Shown here piece by piece: positions 19,371-28,091 of a DNA stretch of 64,000 nt. A model generated the notes under the pieces. That model was not told the DNA's origin. It searched no databases and was given only the letters and a program-made list of their open reading frames with translations. Position 1 is the first letter of the stretch. Every line of letters begins with the position of its first letter. Made by a program: the position numbers and the translations under genes. Source of the stretch: Streptomyces pilosus (GTDB lineage: Bacteria; Actinomycetota; Actinomycetes; Streptomycetales; Streptomycetaceae); NCBI RefSeq assembly GCF_014649835.1, contig NZ_BMTU01000001.1, positions 806,001-870,000 of the forward strand. Direction: 5' to 3'.

Positions 19371-19389
19371 CGCCGAGGGCCGACGCCGG

Positions 19390-20463
19390 TCAGAGTTTCG
19401 GCTGGGCGGCCGGTGCCAGGGAGCCGCACAGGGCCGGCGGGGTGTCGGCGGTGTAGGGGTCGGTGCCGGGGGGCGCGCCCTGCTCGGCCGTCCGGCCGGC
19501 GAGCAGCGGGCGCAGCCGGGAGACGGTGTCCTCGGCGCAGGACAGGGGCCCGGCCTGGAGGTGCGCGACGACGAGTTCGGCCTGGTGCAGGCGGAGGTCG
19601 TCGTGGTCGAAGCGGAAGCGCAGTTCGCGGCGGACGGTGAACAGCGACGCCTCGGCGTCCCGGCCCGCGCCGGCCGGCCGCACCGCGTACACGAAGGTGT
19701 GGTCGGTGGTCACCTCCAGGGTGGCGGCGTCGGCCTCGGCCGCCCGCATGGTGCCGCGGACGCGGATCCCCGGGTCGGCCAGTTCCACGCGGGAGGGGTC
19801 GAAGCGGACCAGCCACCCGGTGGGAGCGTGCCGTCCGTCCGCGGCCGGCCGGTCGAAGCTCCGGTCGAACTGGCCGTGCTGCCCGGAGTCGAGCAGCATC
19901 CGTACCGGGCGGGTCTCGTCGCCGGTGAGCACCCCGGGGTCGAGGGAGGACCGTACGAGGTAGTCCTTCGCGGTGAGCAGGGCGGTGACCACCTGGCTGT
20001 CGGAGAAGTGCGCGGTGCTCCGGGACGCCGGGAGGGGGACGCCGTCGGCGCCGGTGTTGAAGGGCGCCGCGGGGCTGCGCGCGTAAAGCCGTTCGACGTC
20101 GGTGGTGCCGGGCACCTCGCCGCGGGGGGCGAGCGGGACGACGGTCGTCCGCAGCGGCTCGGCGGGCTCCGCGCCCGCGGGCGTCCGGTAGGGGCTGCGC
20201 ACGCCCAGGTACACGGCGGTGCCGAAGGCCACGGCGATCAGCAGGACCAGGACCAGCGCCTGCCGGGAGAGTCCGCCCCGGCGCAGGGGCGGGCTGCGGC
20301 GGACGGCCGGGGCGTGGTCGGTGATGCGCTCCCGCGCGGAGTACTCCCGGAGCCGGGCAGCCCGGACGAAGGACTCGTCGAAGACGACGGACCCGTACTC
20401 GTCCTCTCCGCCTCCGGGGGCTCCCTCGGGTGTCCCCTCGGGCGGGTCCGAAGGCCCTCCCAT
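19390..20463 (-). CDS. Membrane protein with cytoplasmic SVVFDESFVRAA motif and large extracellular domain
   Basis: 357 residues. An acidic/Pro-rich cytoplasmic head contains SVVFDESFVRAA (25-36), a membrane segment spans about 68-87, and about 265 extracellular residues follow with two cysteines near the C terminus. I do not recognise a domain in the extracellular part. The cytoplasmic motif recurs in the adjacent gene, so the two are probably related in function. In S. coelicolor the genes between nadD and proA include SCO2584 (from memory), linked to the spore-wall complex; correspondence is not proven here. Start ATG 20463 has a weak ribosome-binding site. Confidence 0.68.
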   Translation of the reverse strand: MGGPSDPPEGTPEGAPGGGEDEYGSVVFDESFVRAARLREYSARERITDHAPAVRRSPPLRRGGLSRQALVLVLLIAVAFGTAVYLGVRSPYRTPAGAEPAEPLRTTVVPLAPRGEVPGTTDVERLYARSPAAPFNTGADGVPLPASRSTAHFSDSQVVTALLTAKDYLVRSSLDPGVLTGDETRPVRMLLDSGQHGQFDRSFDRPAADGRHAPTGWLVRFDPSRVELADPGIRVRGTMRAAEADAATLEVTTDHTFVYAVRPAGAGRDAEASLFTVRRELRFRFDHDDLRLHQAELVVAHLQAGPLSCAEDTVSRLRPLLAGRTAEQGAPPGTDPYTADTPPALCGSLAPAAQPKL

Positions 20464-20527
20464 ATCTTCAGGGTGGGTCCCGGGGCGGCGCGGTAAACGC
20501 GTGCCGCAGGTTCGGTTCCGGCCGGTC

Positions 20528-21142
20528 TCAGGGGCTGCTGCCGGGGATCACCGGGACGGCCGGCCGGGAGTAGTCGGCCGACGCGGAGGGGGCGGCGGCG
20601 CTGCCCTGTTCCACACCTGTGGAGGCGGGTGGCGGGGTCGGGTCCTGCCGGCTGGAGGAGCCGCCCCGGTAGACGGCCGAGAAGGCGAGCGCGACCATGC
20701 CGATGCCCATCACGAGGGCGAGCACCCAGGCGACGGTCCGGTGCCAGCGCGCCTGCCTGCCGTACGGGCCCGGGGAGCCGTAGTCGTCCTCCAGGGCGTC
20801 GGCGTCGGCGTCCGGGCCGAGGTGGCGCGGGCCTGCCCGGTAGCCGCCGTAGCCGTCGTCGCGGCGGACGCGGGCCCGGTGTGCCTCGGCCTCGGAGGCC
20901 TCGGCTCTGGCCTGCGCGGCGGCCAGGAGGCGTTCGACGGCGGTCGGCTCGTGCACCTCGGCCGCGCGTACGAAGTCCTCGTCGAAGACCACGGAGGCGA
21001 ACTCTTCGTCCGACACCCCGCGGTCGTGGTCGTCGTCGGGCTCCCAGCCGTCCGGGAACGGCGTGCCCCCCACGTCCTCCGGCACGCGTCCAGAGTAGAC
21101 CTGGGGGGTCGTTTTGGGCAGACGGTATGGAAATTGATCCAT
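20528..21142 (-). CDS. Membrane protein with cytoplasmic SVVFDEDFVRAA motif
   Basis: 204 residues. The N-terminal cytoplasmic part (about 1-135) holds SVVFDEDFVRAA (50-61) followed by a short Ala/Glu/Arg-rich helix. One membrane segment spans about 137-157, and a short Ser/Pro-rich extracellular tail follows. It shares its motif and topology with the next gene on the same strand, 64 nt away, but has a much shorter extracellular part. No known domain is recognised. The start MDQFPYRLPK is the first ATG in frame. Confidence 0.68.
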   Translation of the reverse strand: MDQFPYRLPKTTPQVYSGRVPEDVGGTPFPDGWEPDDDHDRGVSDEEFASVVFDEDFVRAAEVHEPTAVERLLAAAQARAEASEAEAHRARVRRDDGYGGYRAGPRHLGPDADADALEDDYGSPGPYGRQARWHRTVAWVLALVMGIGMVALAFSAVYRGGSSSRQDPTPPPASTGVEQGSAAAPSASADYSRPAVPVIPGSSP

Positions 21143-21197
21143 CTGCCGGGACGCCCGGCCGCCGTCCCGTCGCGGCGGACGCCCGCCGCGCCGCGGT

Positions 21198-22484
21198 TCA
21201 GCGCCGTACGTGGCCGTCGCCGGTGACGATGTACTTCGTGCTGGTCAGCTCGGGCAGGCCCATCGGGCCCCGGGCGTGCAGCTTCTGGGTGGAGATGCCG
21301 ATCTCCGCGCCGAAGCCGAACTGGCCGCCGTCGGTGAAACGGGTGGAGGCGTTCACCGCGACCGTGGTGGAGTCCACCAACTGGGTGAACCGGCGGGCGG
21401 CCTGCTGCGAGGTGGTGACGATGGCCTCGGTGTGTCCCGAGGTCCACAGCCGGATGTGCTCGACGGCCCGGTCGAGGGAGTCGACGACGGCGGCGGCGAT
21501 GTCGTGGGACAGGTACTCGGTCTCCCAGTCCTCCGTGGTGGCCTCGACGACGGTGGCGCGGGAGTCCTTCGCGTACGCCATGACGCGCTCGTCGGCGTGC
21601 ACGGTCACCCCGGCGTCGGCCAGGGCGTCCAGGGCGCGCGGCAGGAACTCGGCGGCGATGTCCTGGTGGACCAGGAGGGTCTCCGCGGCGTTGCACACGC
21701 CGACCCGCTGGGCCTTGGAGTTGACCAGGATCTCGACGGCCATGTCGAGGTCGGCCTGCGCGTCGACGTAGACGTGGCAGTTGCCGGTGCCGGTCTCGAT
21801 GACCGGGACGACCGACTCCCGCACGACCGTGTCGATGAGGGAGGCGCCGCCGCGCGGGATGAGCACGTCGACCAGGCCCCGGGCGCGCATCAGCTCGCGC
21901 ACGCTGTCGCGGCCCTCGCCGGGCACCAGCTGCACGGCGTCGGCGGGCAGCCCGGCGCCGTGCACGGCGTCGCGCAGGACCTTCACCAATGCGGTGTTCG
22001 ACCGGTACGCGGAGGAGGAGCCGCGCAGCAGGACCGCGTTGCCGGACTTCAGGCAGAGGGCGGCGGCGTCGACCGTCACGTTGGGCCGGCCCTCGTAGAT
22101 GATCCCGACGACGCCGAGCGGCACCCGGACCTGGCGCAGGTCGATGCCGTTGGGCAGGGCCGAGCCGCGCACGACCTCGCCGACGGGGTCGGGCAGCGCG
22201 GCCACGTCCCGCACGTCGGCGGCGATGGCGCGCACCCGCTCCGGGGTGAGCGTGAGCCGGTCGATCATGCCCTCGCTCAGGCCGCCCTCGCGGGCCTTGG
22301 CCACGTCCTGGGCGTTGGCCTCGACGATCTCGCTCGCGCGGACCTCCAGCGCGTCGGCGATGGCGAGCAGCGCGTCGTCCTTGGCGGCGCGCGGCAGCGG
22401 AGCCAGGGTGGCCGCGGCGCCCTTGGCCCGGTAGGCGGCCTGGTCGACCGGGGACATCGAGTCGTACGGGGAGAGCGTGGTCAT
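21198..22484 (-). CDS. proA: Gamma-glutamyl phosphate reductase
   Basis: 428 residues. Catalyses NADPH-dependent reduction of gamma-glutamyl phosphate to glutamate semialdehyde, the second step of proline synthesis. The catalytic cysteine is in [16 protein letters not shown]. The C terminus retains [20 protein letters not shown]. The gene follows proB on the same strand, separated by one small gene, as in other Streptomyces. Confidence 0.96.
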   Translation of the reverse strand: MTTLSPYDSMSPVDQAAYRAKGAAATLAPLPRAAKDDALLAIADALEVRASEIVEANAQDVAKAREGGLSEGMIDRLTLTPERVRAIAADVRDVAALPDPVGEVVRGSALPNGIDLRQVRVPLGVVGIIYEGRPNVTVDAAALCLKSGNAVLLRGSSSAYRSNTALVKVLRDAVHGAGLPADAVQLVPGEGRDSVRELMRARGLVDVLIPRGGASLIDTVVRESVVPVIETGTGNCHVYVDAQADLDMAVEILVNSKAQRVGVCNAAETLLVHQDIAAEFLPRALDALADAGVTVHADERVMAYAKDSRATVVEATTEDWETEYLSHDIAAAVVDSLDRAVEHIRLWTSGHTEAIVTTSQQAARRFTQLVDSTTVAVNASTRFTDGGQFGFGAEIGISTQKLHARGPMGLPELTSTKYIVTGDGHVRR

Positions 22485-22547
22485 ACAGGGAAGGGTAGTG
22501 CGGGCGGCGGGCGCCGTCGGCGGTCATCCCGAACCATGAGACCGGCC

Positions 22548-23009
22548 TCAGAAGGGGTGGACGCCGACGGGAGTGGCGAGGACCGGGCCGTATCCGGCGG
22601 CGACGCGCTGGTGGTAGGTCGGCCGGTCGATGACCTCCAGCCCCACGATCTCCCACGGCGGCAGGCCCGCGGTCTGCCGGTGCTCGCCCCACAGGCGCAG
22701 CGCCACGGCGGCCGCGTCGTGCAGGTCGCGGGCCTCCTCCCAGTAGCGGATCTCCGCGTGGTCCTCGGCGTAGCGGCTGGTCAGCAGGAAGGGGTGGTCG
22801 TGGGCCAGCTGTTCCAGGGCCCGCCGGACCTCCGTGACGGGGGCCGGTGCTCCGGAGACGCTGAGGGTGACGTGCCACAGCCGGGGCAGGTCGTCGTCCT
22901 CGCCGGCCGGGAACCGGTCCCCGGCCGCGACGGCGGTCAGGGCGCGCTCCTCGCCGCCCGCGCGGTCGCCACCGCGGGACGCCGTCGTACCGGGGCGCAC
23001 TCGTCTCAC
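22548..23009 (-). CDS. Conserved-type hypothetical protein between proB and proA
   Basis: 153 residues, soluble, no cysteine motif, signal peptide or membrane helix. It contains RLWHVTLSVSGAPAP, then an alpha/beta pattern with HDHPFLLTSRYAEDHAEIRYWEEA, and ends VLATPVGVHPF. I do not recognise the family. The GTG at 23009 is chosen because AAGGAGG lies five bases upstream; the open frame starts 15 bases earlier. Its place between the two proline genes suggests cotranscription but does not indicate a role in proline synthesis. Confidence 0.65.
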   Translation of the reverse strand: MRRVRPGTTASRGGDRAGGEERALTAVAAGDRFPAGEDDDLPRLWHVTLSVSGAPAPVTEVRRALEQLAHDHPFLLTSRYAEDHAEIRYWEEARDLHDAAAVALRLWGEHRQTAGLPPWEIVGLEVIDRPTYHQRVAAGYGPVLATPVGVHPF

Positions 23010-23104
23010 GACGGCCTCCTTCACACGCGGACCGCCCGGGGATCGGGCGGACTTGTCCCTGCGACAAAGTTGAGCAGCCCGCCGCGGATCGCGGGGCGGT
23101 TTTG

Positions 23105-23136
23105 CGGAACGTCCACCACCGAGGGCGGACGTTCCG
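23105..23136 (-). terminator. Hairpin after proB
   Basis: A 10-bp perfect stem (CGGAACGTCC/GGACGTTCCG) with a 12-base loop begins five bases past the proB stop. No T-run follows. It may reduce read-through into the next gene. Confidence 0.55.
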
Positions 23137-23141
23137 GCACA

Positions 23142-24269
23142 TTACGGATGCAGGACCACCAGATCGTCCCTGTGTACGACCTCCCGTTCGTACTCGCGAC
23201 CGAGATCCCGGGCGAGTTCGCGGGTGGAGCGGCCGATCAGGAGGGGGATCTCCCTGGCGTCGAAGTTGACCAGGCCCCGGGCGACCGCACGGCCCTCGCG
23301 GTCCCGCAGCTCCACCGGGTCGCCCGCGCTGAACTCCCCCTCGACGCCGGCGATCCCGGCCGGCAGCAGCGACTTGCGGCCCTGGACGACCGCGCGCACG
23401 GCACCGTCGTCCAGGGTGAGGGAGCCCTGCGGGGTGGAGGCGTGCTGGAGCCAGAGCAGCCGTTCGGCGGAGCGGCGCCCGGTGGGGTGGAAGTAGGTGC
23501 CGGTGTCGCCGCCGGCCAGGGCCTCGGCGGCGTGCACCGCGCTGGTCAGGACCACCTGGATGCCGGCGGCGGCGGCGATCCGCGCGGCCTCGACCTTGGT
23601 GACCATGCCGCCGGTGCCGACGCCCGCCTTGCCCGCGCTGCCGATCTCGACGTGCGCGAGGTCCTCGGGGCCCCTGACCTCCGCTATGCGCGAGGTGCCG
23701 GGGCGGGAGGGGTCGCCGTCGTAGACGCCGTCCACGTCGGAGAGCAGCACCAGCAGGTCGGCGTGGACCAGGTGGGCGACGAGGGCGGCGAGCCGGTCGT
23801 TGTCGCCGAAGCGGATCTCGTCGGTGGCGACGGTGTCGTTCTCGTTGACCACCGGGAAGGCGCCCATCGCGAGCAGCTTGTCGAAGGTGCGGGAGGCGTT
23901 GCGGTGGTGGGCGCGGCGGCTCATGTCGTCGCTGGTCAGCAGCACCTGCCCGACCCGGATGCCGTAGCGGGCGAAGGAGGCGGTGTAGCGGGCGACCAGG
24001 AGCCCCTGGCCGACGCTGGCGGCGGCCTGCTGGCGGGCGAGGTCCCGGGGGCGGCGGCGCAGCCCCAGCGGGGCGAGCCCGGCGGCGATGGAACCGGAGG
24101 AGACGAGGACGATCTCCCGCTCTCCCCCGCTCCTCATCTTCGCCAGGACGTCGACGAGCGCGTCCACCCGGTCGGCGTCCAGACCGCCCGCCGCGGTGGT
24201 CAGCGACGAGGAGCCGACCTTGACGACGATCCTGCGTGCCTCGCCCACGGCCCGCCTTGCCCCTGCCAC
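23142..24269 (-). CDS. proB: Glutamate 5-kinase
   Basis: 375 residues. Phosphorylates glutamate in the first, proline-inhibited step of proline synthesis. Amino-acid kinase domain: IVVKVGSSSLTT near the N terminus, SSGSIAAG, NENDTVATDEIRFGDND and GTGGMVTKVEAA. A C-terminal PUA domain follows (about 285-365). The GTG at 24269 gives the usual length; the open frame continues far upstream only as an antisense shadow. Stop is TAA. It directly precedes proA apart from one small gene. Confidence 0.95.
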   Translation of the reverse strand: MAGARRAVGEARRIVVKVGSSSLTTAAGGLDADRVDALVDVLAKMRSGGEREIVLVSSGSIAAGLAPLGLRRRPRDLARQQAAASVGQGLLVARYTASFARYGIRVGQVLLTSDDMSRRAHHRNASRTFDKLLAMGAFPVVNENDTVATDEIRFGDNDRLAALVAHLVHADLLVLLSDVDGVYDGDPSRPGTSRIAEVRGPEDLAHVEIGSAGKAGVGTGGMVTKVEAARIAAAAGIQVVLTSAVHAAEALAGGDTGTYFHPTGRRSAERLLWLQHASTPQGSLTLDDGAVRAVVQGRKSLLPAGIAGVEGEFSAGDPVELRDREGRAVARGLVNFDAREIPLLIGRSTRELARDLGREYEREVVHRDDLVVLHP

Positions 24270-24482
24270 CTTGCCGCCTTCACGTCGATCGGTCGCCTCG
24301 CCAGGCAATCTACGGGAAACCGGGCGACAGGCGCGCGACGGTCCATCCTCCGGACCGGCCGGGTGACGGGCCGACCACGCACCGCGTACGGCGAAAGGGT
24401 TGTGTTGGTTGCCTGTAGAAATCAAAGAACGATTGAAATTATTGTGTCGTCCGAGACATGTCCAGATCGTGAAGGGCGCCCA
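24270..24482. promoter_or_regulatory. Divergent promoter region of proB and the wall-polymer locus
   Basis: Intergenic, 213 bp. The half next to the plus-strand gene (about 24398-24455) is markedly A/T-richer than its surroundings and is the likely promoter region. No clear operator palindrome is seen. Confidence 0.4.
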
Positions 24483-25913
24483 GTGAGACGCATCCTGCTC
24501 CGTTCGGGTAAGAACCCGTTCGACGTCGTACCCGTGGAGGAGGCTCTCCACCGGGACGTCATCGCCACCAACTCGGGCAACCTGATCTTCAGCGATGCCG
24601 CTCACAAGATCCTCACCGCTCCCGGCACCGAGGTCGTCTCGAACGGCATGCGGACGGAGGTCGCCGCCGCCGGGCAGATCAACGACGAGTACGACGCGTT
24701 CGTGGTTCCGCTGGCCAACGCCTTCCGGCCCTCGTTCGAGCCGGCGCTGAAGCGGCTGACCCGGCTGATCGGCAAGCTGAAGATCCCGGTCGTGGTCCTC
24801 GGGGTCGGCGCCCAGACGGGCATCACGTACGACCCGGCGCGGCTGAAGGCCATGGAGCCGACCGTCCGCGCCTTCTGCTCGGCGGTCCTCGACCACAGCG
24901 CCTCGATCGGCGTGCGGGGCGAGTTCACCGAGAAGTACCTTAACGACATGGGCTTCAGGGACGTCGAGGTCATCGGCTGCCCGTCGATGTTCCTGCACGG
25001 CGACACCCTCACCGTCGAGAAGCGGGCCGCCACCCTGGCCCCCGACGCCCGCGTCGCGGTCAACGGCTCGCACACGGCGATGCACGGCGGCGGACTGCAC
25101 AAGATCGTCTCCCGTGCCCACGCGCGCTACCCGAACCTGCGCTACATCGGCCAGAACCTCACCGACGCCAAGCAGTTGCACTGGCGGGACGTGAACTCCC
25201 CGGCCGGCCGGATCACCCTGATGCCGACGCACCCGGACCACCCGATGTACCGGGAGGACAAGGTCCGCGTGTACATCGACCCGCAGACCTGGTTCGACGA
25301 TCTGCGGGACTTCGACTACTCCTTCGGCTCGCGCATCCACGGCAACATCGCCGCGCTGCTCGCGGGCACGCCCGCGACCGTGCTGGCCTTCGACTCCCGC
25401 ACGCTGGAACTGTGCCGCTACTTCGAGATACCGCACCAGCGGCTCGACGAGACCGCCCCGGACACCGACCCGGCCGAACTGTACGAGAAGGCCGACTTCG
25501 GCGCGCTGACCGGCAACCACCGTGACCGGTTCGACCGCTTCACCGCCTTCCTCGACAAGAACGGCCTGCAGAACACCTTCACCCACGGCGACGGGGGCAA
25601 GGCCTTCGACGAGAAGATCAGGGCGCTGCCCTTCCCCCCGGGCGTCCGCCCCTGGCTGGACTCCGACCCGGCGTCCCTGGCCACCCGCCTCAACTGGATG
25701 TACGGCCGTGTCAGCGAGCTGACCGCGGACAACACCAGGCTCAAGCGCGAGCTGACGCGGGCCAGGTCCGGCGCCAAGGCGGCGGGCGCGGCGGCCGGCA
25801 GCGGTTCGAAGACCTCGGTCTACCGCCGCGCCCGGCGCGTGGTGGGCGGCCCGCTGCGGCGCGCCCTGCAACCGGTGCGGCAGCCGTCGCAGAAGGGCCG
25901 CGGAGCGGTATAA
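24483..25913 (+). CDS. Polysaccharide pyruvyl transferase family protein
   Basis: 476 residues. The fold and motifs of the polysaccharide pyruvyl transferase family are visible: an early TNSGNLIF, the GVGAQTG loop, SIGVRGEFTEKYL, VIGCPSMFLHG and late SRIHGNIAALLAGTPATVLA, the last being the family's best signature. Such enzymes add a pyruvyl ketal from phosphoenolpyruvate to a sugar of an extracellular polymer. A C-terminal helix (WMYGRVSELTADNTRLKREL) is predicted coiled coil, then a basic tail. The GTG start follows GAAGGG. It opens the wall-polymer locus with the downstream polymerase gene. A donor other than PEP cannot be excluded. Confidence 0.82.
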   Translation: MRRILLRSGKNPFDVVPVEEALHRDVIATNSGNLIFSDAAHKILTAPGTEVVSNGMRTEVAAAGQINDEYDAFVVPLANAFRPSFEPALKRLTRLIGKLKIPVVVLGVGAQTGITYDPARLKAMEPTVRAFCSAVLDHSASIGVRGEFTEKYLNDMGFRDVEVIGCPSMFLHGDTLTVEKRAATLAPDARVAVNGSHTAMHGGGLHKIVSRAHARYPNLRYIGQNLTDAKQLHWRDVNSPAGRITLMPTHPDHPMYREDKVRVYIDPQTWFDDLRDFDYSFGSRIHGNIAALLAGTPATVLAFDSRTLELCRYFEIPHQRLDETAPDTDPAELYEKADFGALTGNHRDRFDRFTAFLDKNGLQNTFTHGDGGKAFDEKIRALPFPPGVRPWLDSDPASLATRLNWMYGRVSELTADNTRLKRELTRARSGAKAAGAAAGSGSKTSVYRRARRVVGGPLRRALQPVRQPSQKGRGAV

Positions 25914-26015
25914 CACGGGCCGGTCACTCCAGGGCCGGGGACACGCGCGTGTCGTCAGGCGGCCGGCGCGCGTTAACCCGGGCGCCCGTTCTGCGACAAC
26001 CCTGGAGTGCCCGCA

Positions 26016-28091
26016 GTGCCCGTACCCTGGTCCCACCGGCGGCGGACAGCCGCGAAACTGCTCTTCCCGGCCGCGCTGGCGGCCGTCTTCGCCGCGCAGG
26101 CGGTGGGCGCCCTGCTCCCGCACGTCCCCCTGCTCATCGCCGCGACGGCGGTGTCCCTGACGCTCGAGGCGACGCTGTACCGCTGGCAGCCCGCCGTGCT
26201 GTCGCTGTTCACGAAGGCGCACGCGGACATCACCGTCCGCTGTCTCCTGCGTGACCTGCTGCTCATGGTGGGCCTGCTGCACCTGGGCGGGCAGAGCAGG
26301 GAGACGCAGTACGCGCCGCTCGTCGCCGGACTGCTCGCCTGCTACGCGCTGCACTGCGCCAGTCAGGCGGTGTCCGTGCTGGTCCGCCGCACCCGCACGC
26401 TGCCCGTGGTGACCCGCAACATCGACGCCTCGGCGCTGCGCCTCTCCCCCGCCCCGCCCGCGCTGCTGCGCCGTCCCGGCCACCGGCTGCTGGTGCTGGG
26501 CCTGCCCGCGACGGCCGGTCTGGCGGCGACGGCGGTGACCGACGACACCCGGTGGGCGGCGGCCGGTGTCGCGCTGTCGCTGCTGCTCGCCCTGGCCGGT
26601 CTGGCCGCCCTGCTGCTGCGGCTGCTGCCCGGGCGGCGGCCGGCGGACGAGCGGGAGGTGCTCGACTGGTTCGACGCGTGGCTGGCGGAGTACCGGCCGA
26701 CGGTCGGGCTGTACTTCTCCGGCGGGGCCGCCTCCGCCTACCAGGCGGGCATGTGGCTGGAGCCCCTCGCCCGGCTGGACGCCCGTCCGGTCGTCATCCT
26801 GCGGGAGCGGTTCATGGTCTCCCGGATCGCGCCGACCGACATCCCCATCGTGTGCCTGCCGAAGGTCCCCACGCTGATGCGGCTGGAGCACTCCACGCTC
26901 CAGGTGCTCATCCACCCCTCCAACTCCGGCAAGACCTCGCAGGTGCTGCGCATCCCCACGATCAAGCACGCCTTCGTCAACCACGGCGAGAGCGACAAGC
27001 TGTCGTCCTGCAACCCGTACGCGAAGGCCTACGACGAGGTGTGGGTGGCCGGCCCGGCGGCACGGGAGCGCTACGCGCTGGCCGAGGTGGGCGTGGACGA
27101 CAAGGACGTGGTGGAGATCGGCCGCCCGCAACTGGACGCCGTGCGCCCGTACGCGGGCCCGCCCGCCGGGTCCCGTACGACCGTGCTGTACGCGCCGACC
27201 TGGGAGGGCTGGGACGGCAACCCGGGGAACACGTCGGTGGTCGCGGCCGGCGAGAACCTGGTGCGGGCGCTGCTCGCGGACCCCGGGGTGCGGCTGCTGT
27301 ACAAGCCGCACCCGCTGACCGGATCGGTGGACCCGCGGGCGGGCGCCGCGGACCGCCGCATCCGCGAACTGATCCACGCGGCCAACCGGTCCCGCCCCGG
27401 CCGGGTCACGGAGCCGTCGGCGGAACTGGCGCGGCTCACGGCGGAACTGGACCGGCTCACCACGTCCGGCTTCCGGGCGGGCGCCGACCAGGTGGAGCGG
27501 ATGCTCGCCCAGAGCGCCCCCGAGCCGGGCCGGGCGGAGGCGGTGACGCGCCTGACCGCGGCCTGGGAGGAGGCGTACTGGGCCTCGCTGCCGGACGGGG
27601 AGCACCAGGTCGTCACCGAGGCCCGGCCCTCCCTCTACGCCTGCTTCAACGAGGCCGACCTGCTGATCAGCGACGTGTCCAGTGTGATCACCGACTTCCT
27701 GGCCGGCGGCAAGCCGTACGCGGTGGCCAACACCGGCGACCTCAGCGAGCCGGAGTTCCGCGCGGCCTTCCCGACGGTGGCGGCGGCGACGGTCCTGACG
27801 CCGGACGCGTCCGGGGTGCCGGCCCTGCTGGACGCCGTACGGCACCCGGAGCGGGACGGCCTGCGCGAGGCGCGCGCGGAGTTGCAGCTGCGGCTGCTGG
27901 GCCCGGCCGTCCCGGCCGCCCAGGAGCGCTTCGCGGCGGCCGTCGGGGCCCTGTGCGCGGCGGCGCGCGAGCACCGGGCCCGCGTGTCGGACCGTCACGC
28001 CACGGAACTCCCCGGTCAGCGCCGGGAGACGGCGGGGGCCGCGTCCGGGGGCGCCGCGCTCACGCCGCAGCGGCCTTCCCGCCGGGCTTGA
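26016..28091 (+). CDS. Membrane-fused CDP-glycerol/ribitol glycopolymer transferase (TagF-like), paralogue 1
   Basis: 691 residues. The N-terminal about 210 contain four to six membrane segments; the rest is a CDP-glycerol glycerophosphotransferase-type domain with NHGESDKLSS, YAPTWEGWD, YKPHP and DVSSVITDFL. Such enzymes polymerise glycerol- or ribitol-phosphate from CDP-alditols into teichoic acids. Classical TagF lacks the membrane domain. GTG 26016 is used because GGAG lies eight bases upstream; GTG 26007 is also open. It is about 100 nt after the pyruvyl transferase. The 3' end overlaps the convergent glycosyltransferase by 32 bp. A clear paralogue lies at 29482-31587. Confidence 0.82.
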   Translation: MPVPWSHRRRTAAKLLFPAALAAVFAAQAVGALLPHVPLLIAATAVSLTLEATLYRWQPAVLSLFTKAHADITVRCLLRDLLLMVGLLHLGGQSRETQYAPLVAGLLACYALHCASQAVSVLVRRTRTLPVVTRNIDASALRLSPAPPALLRRPGHRLLVLGLPATAGLAATAVTDDTRWAAAGVALSLLLALAGLAALLLRLLPGRRPADEREVLDWFDAWLAEYRPTVGLYFSGGAASAYQAGMWLEPLARLDARPVVILRERFMVSRIAPTDIPIVCLPKVPTLMRLEHSTLQVLIHPSNSGKTSQVLRIPTIKHAFVNHGESDKLSSCNPYAKAYDEVWVAGPAARERYALAEVGVDDKDVVEIGRPQLDAVRPYAGPPAGSRTTVLYAPTWEGWDGNPGNTSVVAAGENLVRALLADPGVRLLYKPHPLTGSVDPRAGAADRRIRELIHAANRSRPGRVTEPSAELARLTAELDRLTTSGFRAGADQVERMLAQSAPEPGRAEAVTRLTAAWEEAYWASLPDGEHQVVTEARPSLYACFNEADLLISDVSSVITDFLAGGKPYAVANTGDLSEPEFRAAFPTVAAATVLTPDASGVPALLDAVRHPERDGLREARAELQLRLLGPAVPAAQERFAAAVGALCAAAREHRARVSDRHATELPGQRRETAGAASGGAALTPQRPSRRA

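Noticed and set aside
21210..25913. 1567-codon plus-strand open frame ending in the pyruvyl transferase
   Set aside because: Only the last 476 codons are a gene. The rest is antisense to proB, the unknown gene and proA and arises from high G+C; it has no motif or ribosome-binding site.
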